DNA of 64,000 nt, taken from positions 1,240,001 to 1,304,000 of the forward strand of contig NZ_JAPHAV010000001.1 of NCBI RefSeq assembly GCF_026241335.1, in the 5' to 3' direction. The translations under genes were made by a program, and so were the position numbers. The notes beneath the pieces are model-generated. The model worked only from the letters and a program-made list of their open reading frames with translations. It searched no databases and was not told where the DNA came from. Source of the stretch: Ochrobactrum chromiisoli (GTDB lineage: Bacteria > Pseudomonadota > Alphaproteobacteria > Rhizobiales > Rhizobiaceae). Every line of letters starts with the position of its first letter. Position 1 is the stretch's first letter. Positions 18,732 to 26,095 of the stretch are shown piece by piece.

Positions 18732-19489
18732 TAAAGTTCCTCGCGATCTGGATTCTGAATGCCGTAAAGAGCCGTTTTTGCGTCGGCAATAATGCGGTCA
18801 AGTTCCTTGAGACCCGCATATCCGTTGTGGCAATTGACCGGGAAATCCTTGTCCCATTTGATTAAACGTGTTGCGATGCCCGCCAGATCCCGTTCCCGCT
18901 TGGTCGCGGCGACGGCTGGCTTGCCGTCAAAATCGGTTCCAATTTCTTTGAAAGGATCACGAAGGGCGTACAGAGGCACAGCGAAGTATTCTTCGTTGTT
19001 CTCCATGGGGTCGCTTTCCAGTGTCCAACTGTCTTCCGACAGTGCGCGATGGCCGTTGAGATAGCCGAAAGGGCCGTAAAGATAACTGGCTGCTGATTGC
19101 GGAGAGATGAATACAGAATTGATTGCTTCCGCTATTTTTGAATACTGCTCATCGGTAATTCTGTGCGCAGCATCGTATGCTATGCCAAAAACGATTTCCC
19201 ATAATTCGGGGCCGTCCAGCTTCACATATGGGACAACGCCCTTGCCGCCGCAGATTTCGCACAGCAATGAAGGATAGCCGACAAGGCAATGTTCATCCTG
19301 CTGGATCTTGGTGCATGCGCAGTCAACATATTGTTGCGCAGACAGATGCTTCGCTGCCATCGCGCCCCAGATATTGCGCACAAGTTCGCCATGATTCTCG
19401 CTGTCTTCCCAGACGAGATCCAGAGCAGCTTTAATCATTTCCGGCGTTGCGACCGTAGGTGCGCTGAAAAGGATAGGGCGGTCGCTCAT
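18731..19489 (-). CDS. Hypothetical phage protein, 252 aa, with a Cys pair
   Basis: No family recognised. CxC at about residues 58-60 and LLCEICGGKG at about 76-85 could hold a metal ion. The C-terminal third (VAATKRERDLAGIATRLIKWDKDFP ... GLKELDRIIADAKTALYG) looks helical and resembles short C-terminal segments seen in many phage hypothetical proteins. Starts and stops overlap those of its neighbours by one to four bases. Confidence 0.65.
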   Translation of the reverse strand: MSDRPILFSAPTVATPEMIKAALDLVWEDSENHGELVRNIWGAMAAKHLSAQQYVDCACTKIQQDEHCLVGYPSLLCEICGGKGVVPYVKLDGPELWEIVFGIAYDAAHRITDEQYSKIAEAINSVFISPQSAASYLYGPFGYLNGHRALSEDSWTLESDPMENNEEYFAVPLYALRDPFKEIGTDFDGKPAVAATKRERDLAGIATRLIKWDKDFPVNCHNGYAGLKELDRIIADAKTALYGIQNPDREEL

Positions 19490-19989
19490 TGAACTGACCC
19501 CGCCTCAACAAAGTACGGCGTTCCATCAGGTGTGACATCAAACCTGTAGGCGATACTGTCGCCCCACCAATAAATCTGAATGCTATGCTCACCGGCGCTC
19601 ATAGGTCCGCTATCTTCGCCGCAGAGCTGAACCATATCATTCAGGTTGTCTACGACGTTCTCACCGTCTGATTCATAAAAGCAGTTTGCTTTGCTAGGAT
19701 AATCACCGTCGATCCAAAATGAGCCATCCTCGGAAACGTGAAGTGTGAACCGGCCATACATTTCTGTCTGCTGGAAATGCACGATGTCCCCGACGCTGAG
19801 TTTGATCAGTCGGTGTTCTTGTTCTTCGATCTCGCTCTGTAGGGTGAGGTCATCTTTGCTCTTCTTCGGAATAACGATGAATGATCCGTCATCGCACTTG
19901 TGAATGAAATCGCTCGGATGGCGCAAAGTTGCGGGAATGTATTCATCCATCCATTCTGCGGGTAGGTACGTGATCTCATGGGTATTCAT
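19486..19989 (-). CDS. Hypothetical phage protein, 167 aa
   Basis: No family recognised. It is acidic, rich in aromatic residues and predicted mostly beta (SFWIDGDYPS, IQIYWWGDSIAYRFDV), with no membrane segment. It is the upstream partner of the 252-residue protein, and the stop and start overlap. Confidence 0.65.
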   Translation of the reverse strand: MNTHEITYLPAEWMDEYIPATLRHPSDFIHKCDDGSFIVIPKKSKDDLTLQSEIEEQEHRLIKLSVGDIVHFQQTEMYGRFTLHVSEDGSFWIDGDYPSKANCFYESDGENVVDNLNDMVQLCGEDSGPMSAGEHSIQIYWWGDSIAYRFDVTPDGTPYFVEAGSVQ

Positions 19990-20006
19990 GTCAGGTCCTC
20001 TCGGCG

Positions 20007-20225
20007 CTATGCCGCTTGCGCTCGCGATTTGACGCGGTTGATTGCTTTTGCGACGATGTCATCAACGTCTCGCAATCCCTCCAGCTCGCTTTCCAGCCTT
20101 TGCCAAAGAGGGGCACCAAGGGCCGCTTCACCATTGCGCGCACCGGCCATGATGTTTGCGAGAATATCGAGCGCGTTTTCCACGCGCTCTGCTGTCATTG
20201 GAGGTTTCTTGCGAGATCTGGCCAT
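20007..20225 (-). CDS. Small hypothetical phage protein, 72 aa
   Basis: A short, probably all-helical, basic protein ([22 protein letters not shown]). The start shares bases with the stop of the repeat-protein gene (TAATG), indicating coupled translation. Function is unknown. Confidence 0.6.
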   Translation of the reverse strand: MARSRKKPPMTAERVENALDILANIMAGARNGEAALGAPLWQRLESELEGLRDVDDIVAKAINRVKSRAQAA

Positions 20226-21169
20226 TATTCAGTCTCGACAGGCTGTCCGCTCTTAAGCGTGTAATATGTGTCGGTTTTGATGCCGTCGCGGCCTGCAATG
20301 CCTGACCAAACGGAAACGATTTCCATCCGCTCGTTTCGCTCGACGAGGAATAGGGCGCAGCCTTCCTTGCCTCGCACCTTGCCTTCATATCCTGTTGCGG
20401 TGGCAGCGCTCCATCTACCTGATGCGGTGGCAGCGCTTCCGATACCTGTTGCGGTGGCAGCGCTTCGATTACCCGATGCAGTGGCAGCGCTCCAATCACC
20501 CGATGCGCTGGCAGCGCTCTCGATACCTGTTGCGGTGGCAGCGCTCCATCTACCTGTTGCGGTGGCAGCGCTCCAGTCACCCGATGCGGTGGCAGCGCTC
20601 CAGTCACCTGATGCGGTGGCAGCGCTTCGATAACCTGTTGCGGTGGCAGCGCTTCGATAACCTGTTGCGGTGGCAGCGCTCCATCTACCTGTTGCGGTGG
20701 CAGCGCTCCATCTACCTGTTGCGGTGGCAGCGCTCCGATCACCCGATGCGGTGGCAGCGCTCCATTCGCCTGTCACAGTCGCAACAGATCTGTCGCCCTG
20801 TGCTTTCACCAGCTCACGCTCTCCGGTCGCATGATTGCCGTCCACGCGCTTCGTCCGGTCGATGATGTACCGAACGGCTGCTGCGACAAGCTCCGGAATT
20901 TTCAACTCGCATTTGATGGTGATTTCTGCGGCTGCAATCTTGGTGTCGGAACCTTCCTTGCTGGTTTCGCCGGAAAGCTCGACCTCACCAAAGCGGCTTG
21001 ATGCAGGCGCATAATATCTAAAAATATCAAGCGGATATTCGCAAGCGTGAAAGCCTTGCTCGCAGGCGATGACCGGACCGTCATGCGTGTAGCTCTTGCT
21101 CAATTCAAACTGGAAGTTGCGGCATTGAAGCTGAGCGTCAAAGCCCTTGTATGCCAATATCTTGGTCAT
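20225..21169 (-). CDS. DUF7666-like phage protein with fifteen 9-residue repeats
   Basis: 314 residues. Residues 1 to about 120 form a domain with a conserved look ([37 protein letters not shown]) that I associate with the phage DUF7666 family. Residues 125-259 are fifteen tandem copies of G-x-x-S-A-A-T-A-[S/T], where x-x is mostly DR, DW, RW or YR. A 55-residue C-terminal cap follows ([20 protein letters not shown]). The regular 9-residue unit with inward Ala/Ser/Thr suggests a slender beta-solenoid or beta-roll. Function is unknown. Confidence 0.75.
   Translation of the reverse strand: MTKILAYKGFDAQLQCRNFQFELSKSYTHDGPVIACEQGFHACEYPLDIFRYYAPASSRFGEVELSGETSKEGSDTKIAAAEITIKCELKIPELVAAAVRYIIDRTKRVDGNHATGERELVKAQGDRSVATVTGEWSAATASGDRSAATATGRWSAATATGRWSAATATGYRSAATATGYRSAATASGDWSAATASGDWSAATATGRWSAATATGIESAASASGDWSAATASGNRSAATATGIGSAATASGRWSAATATGYEGKVRGKEGCALFLVERNERMEIVSVWSGIAGRDGIKTDTYYTLKSGQPVETE
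20393..20797 (-). repeat. 27-bp coding minisatellite, 15 units
   Basis: Tandem 27-base units (plus-strand consensus around GGTGGCAGCGCTCCATCTAC) encode the 9-residue repeats of the DUF7666-like protein. Units differ mainly in two codons, and adjacent units are sometimes identical, suggesting expansion and contraction by slippage or recombination. Confidence 0.92.
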
Positions 21170-21449
21170 CTTGGTTTAATTCCCTCTCGCGGGTGGATTT
21201 GAATGCCTGGATAAGTCTGTCAGCCGCTATTCGCGGGATCGCTTCGCGCCATTCGGGCGCGGCGGTGTGTGTAATCAGATCGGCTGTCGCTCTCAGAAGC
21301 CCGTCAATCAGCGCGTCTAAGGTTTGATCTGGCTTAAGTCCTGTGTCGCGAACCTCGCGCCAGTGCAGATAGATTGTGTCGAGCAAGACCTGTCGCGTTT
21401 CATCTGAGACGGTTTGTTTCAGATCGGTGCCGGTCCTTGGTGTCGACAA
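21138..21449 (-). CDS. Hypothetical phage protein, 103 aa
   Basis: A helical, soluble protein ([33 protein letters not shown]). Its 3' end overlaps the repeat-protein gene by 32 bases. No family recognised. Confidence 0.6.
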   Translation of the reverse strand: MSTPRTGTDLKQTVSDETRQVLLDTIYLHWREVRDTGLKPDQTLDALIDGLLRATADLITHTAAPEWREAIPRIAADRLIQAFKSTRERELNQDDQDIGIQGL

Positions 21450-21458
21450 TTTAAAGTG

Positions 21459-21629
21459 TCAGCCAAGAATGATTTGCGCGCCGACCGTGCTGACGACAAA
21501 CACGCTCGCGATAAGCGATGCGATTGCAATCATGTGGTCGTAACGGCGGCGGCTTGCCTGATAAGCTATCGGAAGGTTGAAGCCACAATCGACCTCTGTC
21601 TTGAATTGGATTTCGTCATGCATGGTCAT
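21459..21629 (-). CDS. Small phage membrane protein, 56 aa
   Basis: The chosen start ATG 21629 overlaps the previous stop (ATGA) and gives MTMHDEIQF; an upstream in-frame start would add 19 residues inside the neighbouring gene. A single C-terminal hydrophobic segment (about residues 33-54, MIAIASLIASVFVVSTVGAQII) suggests a tail-anchored membrane protein. Function is unknown. Confidence 0.6.
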   Translation of the reverse strand: MTMHDEIQFKTEVDCGFNLPIAYQASRRRYDHMIAIASLIASVFVVSTVGAQIILG

Positions 21630-22012
21630 GCATCCTTGCCGGTTGTGATTGGCATTGGCCGTTCGCTCGCTTCGAAAAATCTGCACGATGATGCGTGGTG
21701 CGGTATGAGCCGTTTTGCCTTGTTGAGGATTGGCTTAAGGCAGTAAGCGTCCTTCGGTTTGCCGGGATGCTCTTTGTGTCTCTTGCTGTTTCGCTTCGGA
21801 TTTTCGATCTTCTCGACGATATTTCCATCGGCGTCTTTGAGGCGTTTTTTTTTGCCCCATAGCTTGCACTCACGGCAGGTTGTGCCTTGCGGTCCGGTTC
21901 CTGCGATGTGCGCCTGTCCAAGAAAGGTGTTGCTGATTGGGCAATCAAAGTCCGCAGCTGTTAAGTGCGGCGTGATTGAAAGATGCGCTGCCATTAAAAC
22001 CTCCATCGACAA
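21626..22012 (-). CDS. Hypothetical phage protein with a Cys cluster
   Basis: A 128-residue basic protein. TTCRECKLWGKKKR (about residues 44-57) plus later Cys residues (AYCLKP, SCRFF) could bind zinc or a cluster. It is the second gene of the leftward operon. ATG 22006 (MEVLMAAH) is an alternative start. No family recognised. Confidence 0.6.
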   Translation of the reverse strand: MSMEVLMAAHLSITPHLTAADFDCPISNTFLGQAHIAGTGPQGTTCRECKLWGKKKRLKDADGNIVEKIENPKRNSKRHKEHPGKPKDAYCLKPILNKAKRLIPHHASSCRFFEASERPMPITTGKDA

Positions 22013-22029
22013 GAGGCCGGATCAAGTGA

Positions 22030-22260
22030 TCAGGCGTGGCTCGCAATTTGTTTGATGGAAAGGCGGCGAGCGAGTGCGACAGCGCGTTCGCCAAACTTCT
22101 CCACCATGTCGCGGGTGAAGCCATAATGCGCCAATGTATCGGGGGAGACGTTTTCACCTGCGAACGCCATTTCGCGCATCGTATCAGCCATTCTGGCGAC
22201 GACCGTATCGCGGCAATTCTTGGCAGGTTTTGAAATAGGCTTCTTTTTAAATTTAATCAT
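22030..22260 (-). CDS. First gene of the leftward early operon, 76 aa
   Basis: A small basic protein starting MIKFKKKPISKPAKN with a helical remainder containing VSPDTLAHYGFTRDMVEKFG, which could be a helix-turn-helix. ATG 22260 is preceded by GGAGAG; an upstream in-frame ATG at 22290 was rejected because it lacks a ribosome site. It lies about 95 bases downstream of the operator-bearing leftward promoter. An excisionase or early regulator role is possible but not shown. Confidence 0.6.
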   Translation of the reverse strand: MIKFKKKPISKPAKNCRDTVVARMADTMREMAFAGENVSPDTLAHYGFTRDMVEKFGERAVALARRLSIKQIASHA

Positions 22261-22354
22261 GGCTTGCTCTCCATCGCTGTAAACCCGCAAAGGAGAGATC
22301 GTGCCGTTACTCGTTACTCAACCGGCACGATCTGCTCGGTGGGGGCGAGTAGAG

Positions 22355-22383
22355 ATATAATGGGGACAAATGTCCCCTGTCAA
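22355..22383 (-). promoter_or_regulatory. Leftward early promoter (PL)
   Basis: On the minus strand TTGACA (22378-22383), a 17-base spacer, then TTATAT (22355-22360). The spacer is filled by the operator palindrome 22362-22377, so repressor binding would block RNA polymerase directly. Confidence 0.85.
22362..22377. promoter_or_regulatory. Repressor operator OL1
   Basis: GGGGACA-AA-TGTCCCC, a perfect inverted repeat with 7-base arms, inside the spacer of the leftward promoter. Confidence 0.85.
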
Positions 22384-22391
22384 TATAAAAA

Positions 22392-22405
22392 AGGAAATTT
22401 GTCCC
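22392..22405. promoter_or_regulatory. Repressor operator OL2, degenerate
   Basis: AGGAAATTTGTCCC resembles the OL1 half-sites (TTTGTCCC with an imperfect left arm) and lies 14 bases from OL1, touching the last codon of the repressor gene. Confidence 0.5.
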
Positions 22406-23100
22406 TAAACTCCAAAAAGCTCATTCATGTCGAGGACTTTGTGCACGCTGACGATGTCCTCAAGTGAGAAGGTTAGCGTCATTTCTGGATTTAGTTTACC
22501 GATGACCAACTGCGTTGCTGTGCGCTTCACAAGATGTCCGATCATTGCATCGAAGGAAAGTCTGCCGTCGTTCTTAATCTGGATAACAACGCTATCGCCA
22601 ACGCGTGCAGGCTTATGCGGGTTTATGAACCGCAGATCGCCGTGTCGGTGTTCAGGGTCCATTGAGGACCCTTCAACAAATATAGAATAAATGTCTCGGG
22701 AATTCATAAGAGCTGGTGGTCGTCTAACGTAGTCGATAACGCCCTCTGTCAACTGAAATGCTCCTTCCATAGAACCTGCGGCGGTTCCAAGCACAGGAAC
22801 ATCATTTGGCATTACTTGCCTTGATGGCGGGTTAACATTGGCGTTTTTAACATCGGTATTCGTAAATTCAACGCTCGGCTTTTCTACTACCGAATCATTT
22901 GCAGATATGAGTTGCGTAATGTCTACGTCGAGCGCTTTGGCTAGAGCTTCAAGAGTATTGCCGCGTGGTGACGCCGATGGTCGCTCGAATAACTTGCGCA
23001 GATACGTTTTGTCCAAGCCTGCCTTGCGACTGGCTTGTTCTGGTGTCAGATCAAGAGCTTCCAAGCGCTCTCGAATGCGCTTTTGAATAGTATTTTCCAT
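22405..23100 (-). CDS. Phage CI/LexA-type repressor (HTH plus S24 peptidase)
   Basis: 231 residues: an N-terminal HTH (about 8-62, LTPEQASRKAGLDKTYLRKLFE), a linker, and an S24 autoprotease domain. Ser about 146 (VEGSSMDP) and Lys about 192 (GHLVKRT) form the Ser/Lys dyad, and the Ala-Gly cleavage site lies at about 108-109 (VLGTAAGSMEG), as in RecA-cleavable repressors. It should hold both early promoters off and be lost upon DNA damage. ATG 23100 (MENTIQKRIRERL) was chosen; an in-frame start at 23250 would cross the operators and the rightward promoter. Confidence 0.93.
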   Translation of the reverse strand: MENTIQKRIRERLEALDLTPEQASRKAGLDKTYLRKLFERPSASPRGNTLEALAKALDVDITQLISANDSVVEKPSVEFTNTDVKNANVNPPSRQVMPNDVPVLGTAAGSMEGAFQLTEGVIDYVRRPPALMNSRDIYSIFVEGSSMDPEHRHGDLRFINPHKPARVGDSVVIQIKNDGRLSFDAMIGHLVKRTATQLVIGKLNPEMTLTFSLEDIVSVHKVLDMNELFGV

Positions 23101-23124
23101 ACGGGGATTATCGTCCTCAGAGAT

Positions 23125-23143
23125 TTGTCCGTAAGGGGGACAA
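23125..23143. promoter_or_regulatory. Repressor operator OR-proximal site
   Basis: TTGTCC-gtaaggg-GGACAA, an inverted repeat with 6-base arms sharing the GGGGACAA half-site with OL1. It lies just upstream of the repressor start and may autoregulate the repressor. Confidence 0.65.
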
Positions 23144-23150
23144 TTATCCA

Positions 23151-23179
23151 TTGACAATGGGGAAATATGTCCCCTATGT
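23151..23179 (+). promoter_or_regulatory. Rightward early promoter (PR)
   Basis: TTGACA (23151-23156), a 17-base spacer, then CTATGT (23174-23179). The spacer holds a GGGGAAATATGTCCCC operator (23159-23174), the mirror image of the design at PL. Confidence 0.75.
23159..23174. promoter_or_regulatory. Repressor operator in the PR spacer
   Basis: GGGGAAATATGTCCCC, an inverted repeat with one mismatch relative to the GGGGACA/TGTCCCC consensus. Confidence 0.75.
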
Positions 23180-23206
23180 TCCGCCAGAACGTAAGGATTA
23201 GTAGCG

Positions 23207-23530
23207 TTGGCGGTATCATCAGTGAAAAGCAGGCTCATCGAAAATCTCATTTCTGAAGCTGATCGCTATTGCGATTTAGCTGGGGTGTCGCGTTCGTCTG
23301 TTTCAAAGGCACTGTTTGGTCGTGGTGGTCATATTGACGATCTCATTGCTGGAAAGCGCGACCTTTCTACTGGCATATTCGAACGTGCCATGAATTGGTT
23401 GAAGGAGCAGTCTTGCACTGTTTCTGACGGTAATTCGCCCGATCACCTCCCATCGGGTGAAGCTGGAGCGCAGCGTTCTTCGGCTGGCTGCGCTCCAGCG
23501 TCTCATTCTGACAGTGCGGTGGCTCCATGA
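23207..23530 (+). CDS. Cro-position regulator, HTH-like
   Basis: A 107-residue protein encoded directly downstream of PR. Residues about 12-60 (ISEADRYCDLAGVSRSSVSKALFGRGGHIDDLIAGKRDLS) look like a helix-turn-helix of the Cro/CI class; the C-terminal 35 residues are Ser/Ala/Pro-rich. The start is TTG 23207 with TAAGGA nine bases upstream; GTG 23222 is an alternative. Position and fold suggest the lytic-side antagonist of the repressor, but I have no close family match. Confidence 0.65.
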   Translation: MAVSSVKSRLIENLISEADRYCDLAGVSRSSVSKALFGRGGHIDDLIAGKRDLSTGIFERAMNWLKEQSCTVSDGNSPDHLPSGEAGAQRSSAGCAPASHSDSAVAP

Positions 23531-23673
23531 GTTCATCGTTTTCAGCCTTTCGTAAGCGTTGGGCGTGTGGCCCGCCAGTTTGAGTTGATGGCTAAGCTGT
23601 AACGGCAAGGCCTGAGAGTTTCACCGAATCCTTTGACGACTTTTTTTCCTTGAAATTTTCAGGGGGGTGTTTC

Positions 23674-24141
23674 GTGCGCACTATTTCCGAGCAAGAACAG
23701 CGTTCTCTCAAGTCTGCCACCGATGGGGCGTATGCCTTGGCGGGCGGTATCAGCAATATTCTTCCATTTACCCGCGTCGGCACCTCTACGTTGTCAAAGT
23801 ATGCTTCGTTCAATGATGAGCATCACGACAGTTTTATGCCGATTGATGTGGTGATTGAGGTCGAGCGCAAAGCTCAGACGCCGACAATCATCAGGCAGGC
23901 GGCGGCTTTGCTCGGTTTTGAGCTGGTTGCAGCAAAATCCGTCCAGGGTGATGAGCCGCATGCACCGATTACCGAAATGGATGCTCACCGCGTCATGTCT
24001 GAAACGATGGATGTTTCGCGGGCGGTTCTTGCTGCACTCGATGACAATCGCGTCGATGCCGGTGAGCGCAAGCTGATCGCCAAGGAAGTGCGCGAAGCAA
24101 TGCGCGCCTTGCAGGATTTGCTCAACAAGGTCGAGGCGTAG
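23674..24141 (+). CDS. CII-like phage regulatory protein
   Basis: 155 residues. The sequence SATDGAYALAGGISNILPFTRVGTSTLSKY followed by DSFMPIDVVIEVE resembles the P2/CP76-type CII regulators (HTH region followed by a PxDVV segment); the C-terminus is a helical stretch with GERKLIAKEVREAMRALQDLL. GTG 23674 is preceded by AGGGGGG; a TTG at 23650 is an alternative. It is second in the rightward operon. No DNA-binding data, so the role is inferred. Confidence 0.65.
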   Translation: MRTISEQEQRSLKSATDGAYALAGGISNILPFTRVGTSTLSKYASFNDEHHDSFMPIDVVIEVERKAQTPTIIRQAAALLGFELVAAKSVQGDEPHAPITEMDAHRVMSETMDVSRAVLAALDDNRVDAGERKLIAKEVREAMRALQDLLNKVEA

Positions 24142-24143
24142 TC

Positions 24144-24407
24144 ATGGCCTCACTCGCAAATCTCGTTGATCAGTGGATTTCAGTTAATGGTGCGCCGCGC
24201 CGTTTCGAGCCGCAGGTGCGCTGTTCGTTTTATTATGCGCGGGATTATCTCGGTGAGTTCGGCATTCGCCTGCATCTGCATGACGGACAATGCAAGATGC
24301 TTGAAGGTGGTCGCTGGAAGCGTCTGCGCTGGCCGCAGGTGCTGAAACTGGTTGATGAAAAGCGCGTGTCGCAAGGCTTGCAGCCTTTTCAGGCGGTGCG
24401 CCAATGA
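24144..24407 (+). CDS. Hypothetical phage protein, 87 aa
   Basis: A basic, Arg/Trp-rich small protein (RFEPQVRCSFYYARDYLGEFG, GGRWKRLRWPQVLKLVDE). No family recognised. It is two bases from the CII-like gene and its stop overlaps the following 38-residue ORF. Confidence 0.6.
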   Translation: MASLANLVDQWISVNGAPRRFEPQVRCSFYYARDYLGEFGIRLHLHDGQCKMLEGGRWKRLRWPQVLKLVDEKRVSQGLQPFQAVRQ

Positions 24408-24520
24408 TCAGGCGATTGCTTTCAAACGATTTTCTTATCCCTGTCATCGTCGCTGTCATGATCAATCTGGCGGCGGCTTCTCCGTTTTTTATTGCTATTT
24501 ATCTCGCGGAAAGGCGCTGA
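24404..24520 (+). CDS. Very small phage membrane protein, 38 aa
   Basis: ATG 24404 overlaps the previous stop (ATGA) and the ORF ends one base before the ParB-MT-A70 start, so its frame fits exactly into the operon. One hydrophobic helix occupies about residues 10-33 (DFLIPVIVAVMINLAAAS onward) with Arg residues at both ends. Function is unknown. Confidence 0.6.
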   Translation: MIRRLLSNDFLIPVIVAVMINLAAASPFFIAIYLAERR

Positions 24521-24521
24521 C

Positions 24522-25817
24522 ATGGATGCACCTGTCCAGATCAAAGTTGCCGATATTGATGTGAGCGACCGCTTGCGTGAAGTCGATACAGGCAAGGTTG
24601 AAGCTCTTAAGCAGTCGTTTGCCGAATTGGGCATGCGTACGCCGATTACAGTCCGTATCAATGATGGTGGCGCTTTGCCGTTTGCTTTGTCGGCGGGCGC
24701 GCATCGGCTGGAAACGGCCATCCAGCTTGGCTGGGATGAGGTTCCGGCATTCGTTCGAGATGAAAGCAAGCTGGATGCGGAACTGTGGGAGATTGATGAA
24801 AATCTTGCACGTTCTGAATTGTCACCCGCTGAACGTGCTGTCTTCACGTTTCGTCGTAAAGAACTGTATCTGCTCAAATATCCAGATACGCAGCATGGTG
24901 GCGACAGGAAATCAAGTCGCCAAGTTGGCGACTTGATCGACCGTCAGGAGCGGCGCAGTTTTGTCGCGGCGACGGCTGAACTGACAGGTAAAACCGAGCG
25001 CTCTATCCAGCGCGATGCTGAGCGTGGCGAAAAGATTTGTGAAGTGGCTATGCGCAAGCTGCGCGGCACGCGTCTTGATAATGGCGTTACGCTCGACCGG
25101 CTCAAAAAGCTGCCAAACGATCTGGCGCAGATAGCTTTTGTCGAGGGTGCACTTGCCGACGAAAAACGCATCAGGGGCGAAAGCAAGGAAATCCGCGCGC
25201 AGCAACAGAAGGTCAAACATGCAGTTCGTTTGATCGAAATGAAGATTATTGCGGATCGTGGTGTCGCCACGGCACCGGCTGAGCTGGGGCGCGTTTATCC
25301 GATCTATTATTTTGATGCGCCGTGGCAGTTTGGTGTTCATTCCGAAGTGACAGGGCGCGAAAAGAGCGCAGAAAATCATTATCCGACTATGCTGACAGAT
25401 GACATTGTCGCTCTCCTGTCGGGGCTGATTGGCGGCACCAATCCTGCGGTGTGCTTTGCGTGGGCAACCAATCCGATGTTGCCAGATGCCTTGCGAGTGC
25501 TGGATGCCTGTGGCTTCACCTATGTTCATCACTGGATCTGGGACAAGGAAGTCGCCGGAACCGGATATTGGGGCCGTGACCGCCACGAGCTGCTGCTGAT
25601 CGGTCGGCGCGGCGATGTCGCGGCACCTTTGCGCGGCTCACAGCCTGAAACCGTGCATCGCGAACGCAAGGGAAAGCATTCTGCAAAGCCTGCATTCTTC
25701 GCGGAACAAATCGAGCGGCTTTATCCCGATCTTCCAAAACTCGAACTGTTTTGCCGCAATCCGCGTCCGGGCTGGGATGCATGGGGCTTTGAAGCTGCGG
25801 GGAGGGTTGCGGAATGA
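24522..25817 (+). CDS. ParB-like nuclease-domain / MT-A70 methyltransferase fusion
   Basis: 431 residues. Residues 1 to about 100 are a ParB/Srx-type domain (DVSDRLREVDTGKVEALKQSF and the AGAHRLETAIQLGW box). About 105-230 is a helical DNA-binding-like region (AATAELTGKTERSIQRDAERG), and about 250-431 is an MT-A70 methyltransferase with the catalytic motif IYYFDAPWQFG (DAPW in place of the usual DPPW) and the ENHYPTMLTDDI segment. It would methylate adenine N6 in DNA, perhaps targeted by the ParB part. ATG 24522 is chosen; a 24492 start would overlap the small membrane gene. Confidence 0.85.
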   Translation: MDAPVQIKVADIDVSDRLREVDTGKVEALKQSFAELGMRTPITVRINDGGALPFALSAGAHRLETAIQLGWDEVPAFVRDESKLDAELWEIDENLARSELSPAERAVFTFRRKELYLLKYPDTQHGGDRKSSRQVGDLIDRQERRSFVAATAELTGKTERSIQRDAERGEKICEVAMRKLRGTRLDNGVTLDRLKKLPNDLAQIAFVEGALADEKRIRGESKEIRAQQQKVKHAVRLIEMKIIADRGVATAPAELGRVYPIYYFDAPWQFGVHSEVTGREKSAENHYPTMLTDDIVALLSGLIGGTNPAVCFAWATNPMLPDALRVLDACGFTYVHHWIWDKEVAGTGYWGRDRHELLLIGRRGDVAAPLRGSQPETVHRERKGKHSAKPAFFAEQIERLYPDLPKLELFCRNPRPGWDAWGFEAAGRVAE

Positions 25818-26095
25818 CCGACACCATGCTCCCCATTTTGCGCGCCATGCACGATGCCGGAAACGACGCCGAACGCGCTGAAATCCTTCTGACGTGCCCG
25901 ATTTCAATCATGTTGAAATACCGGCAGGTGCTGGAAACATCGTGCGAGCGGCACGGATTTGACGCTGGAAGTGAATATCTCACATGTTTTTACGCTGCCA
26001 TGCACGAAACGCGCCATCGCGGCGCGCTCAAAGGTGCTGCGCTCAAACATGCGCAGGGTCATCTGCTGTTGCTTTGTGGAGCGGTGTCGCCATGA
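25814..26095 (+). CDS. Hypothetical phage protein, 93 aa
   Basis: A helical protein with several Cys and His residues (ILLTCPISIMLKYRQVLETSCERHGF). Its start overlaps the stop of the fusion methyltransferase (ATGA) and its stop overlaps the next start, giving a chain of coupled genes. No family recognised. Confidence 0.6.
   Translation: MTDTMLPILRAMHDAGNDAERAEILLTCPISIMLKYRQVLETSCERHGFDAGSEYLTCFYAAMHETRHRGALKGAALKHAQGHLLLLCGAVSP

Noticed and set aside
20393-20797. Short direct repeats that could be mistaken for a CRISPR array
   Set aside because: The 27-base units are contiguous with no unique spacers and encode in-frame protein repeats of the DUF7666-like gene.
23527-23583. An 18-codon ORF starting on the stop of the Cro-like gene
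   Set aside because: Too short and without hydrophobic or charged features to support a function; left unannotated.
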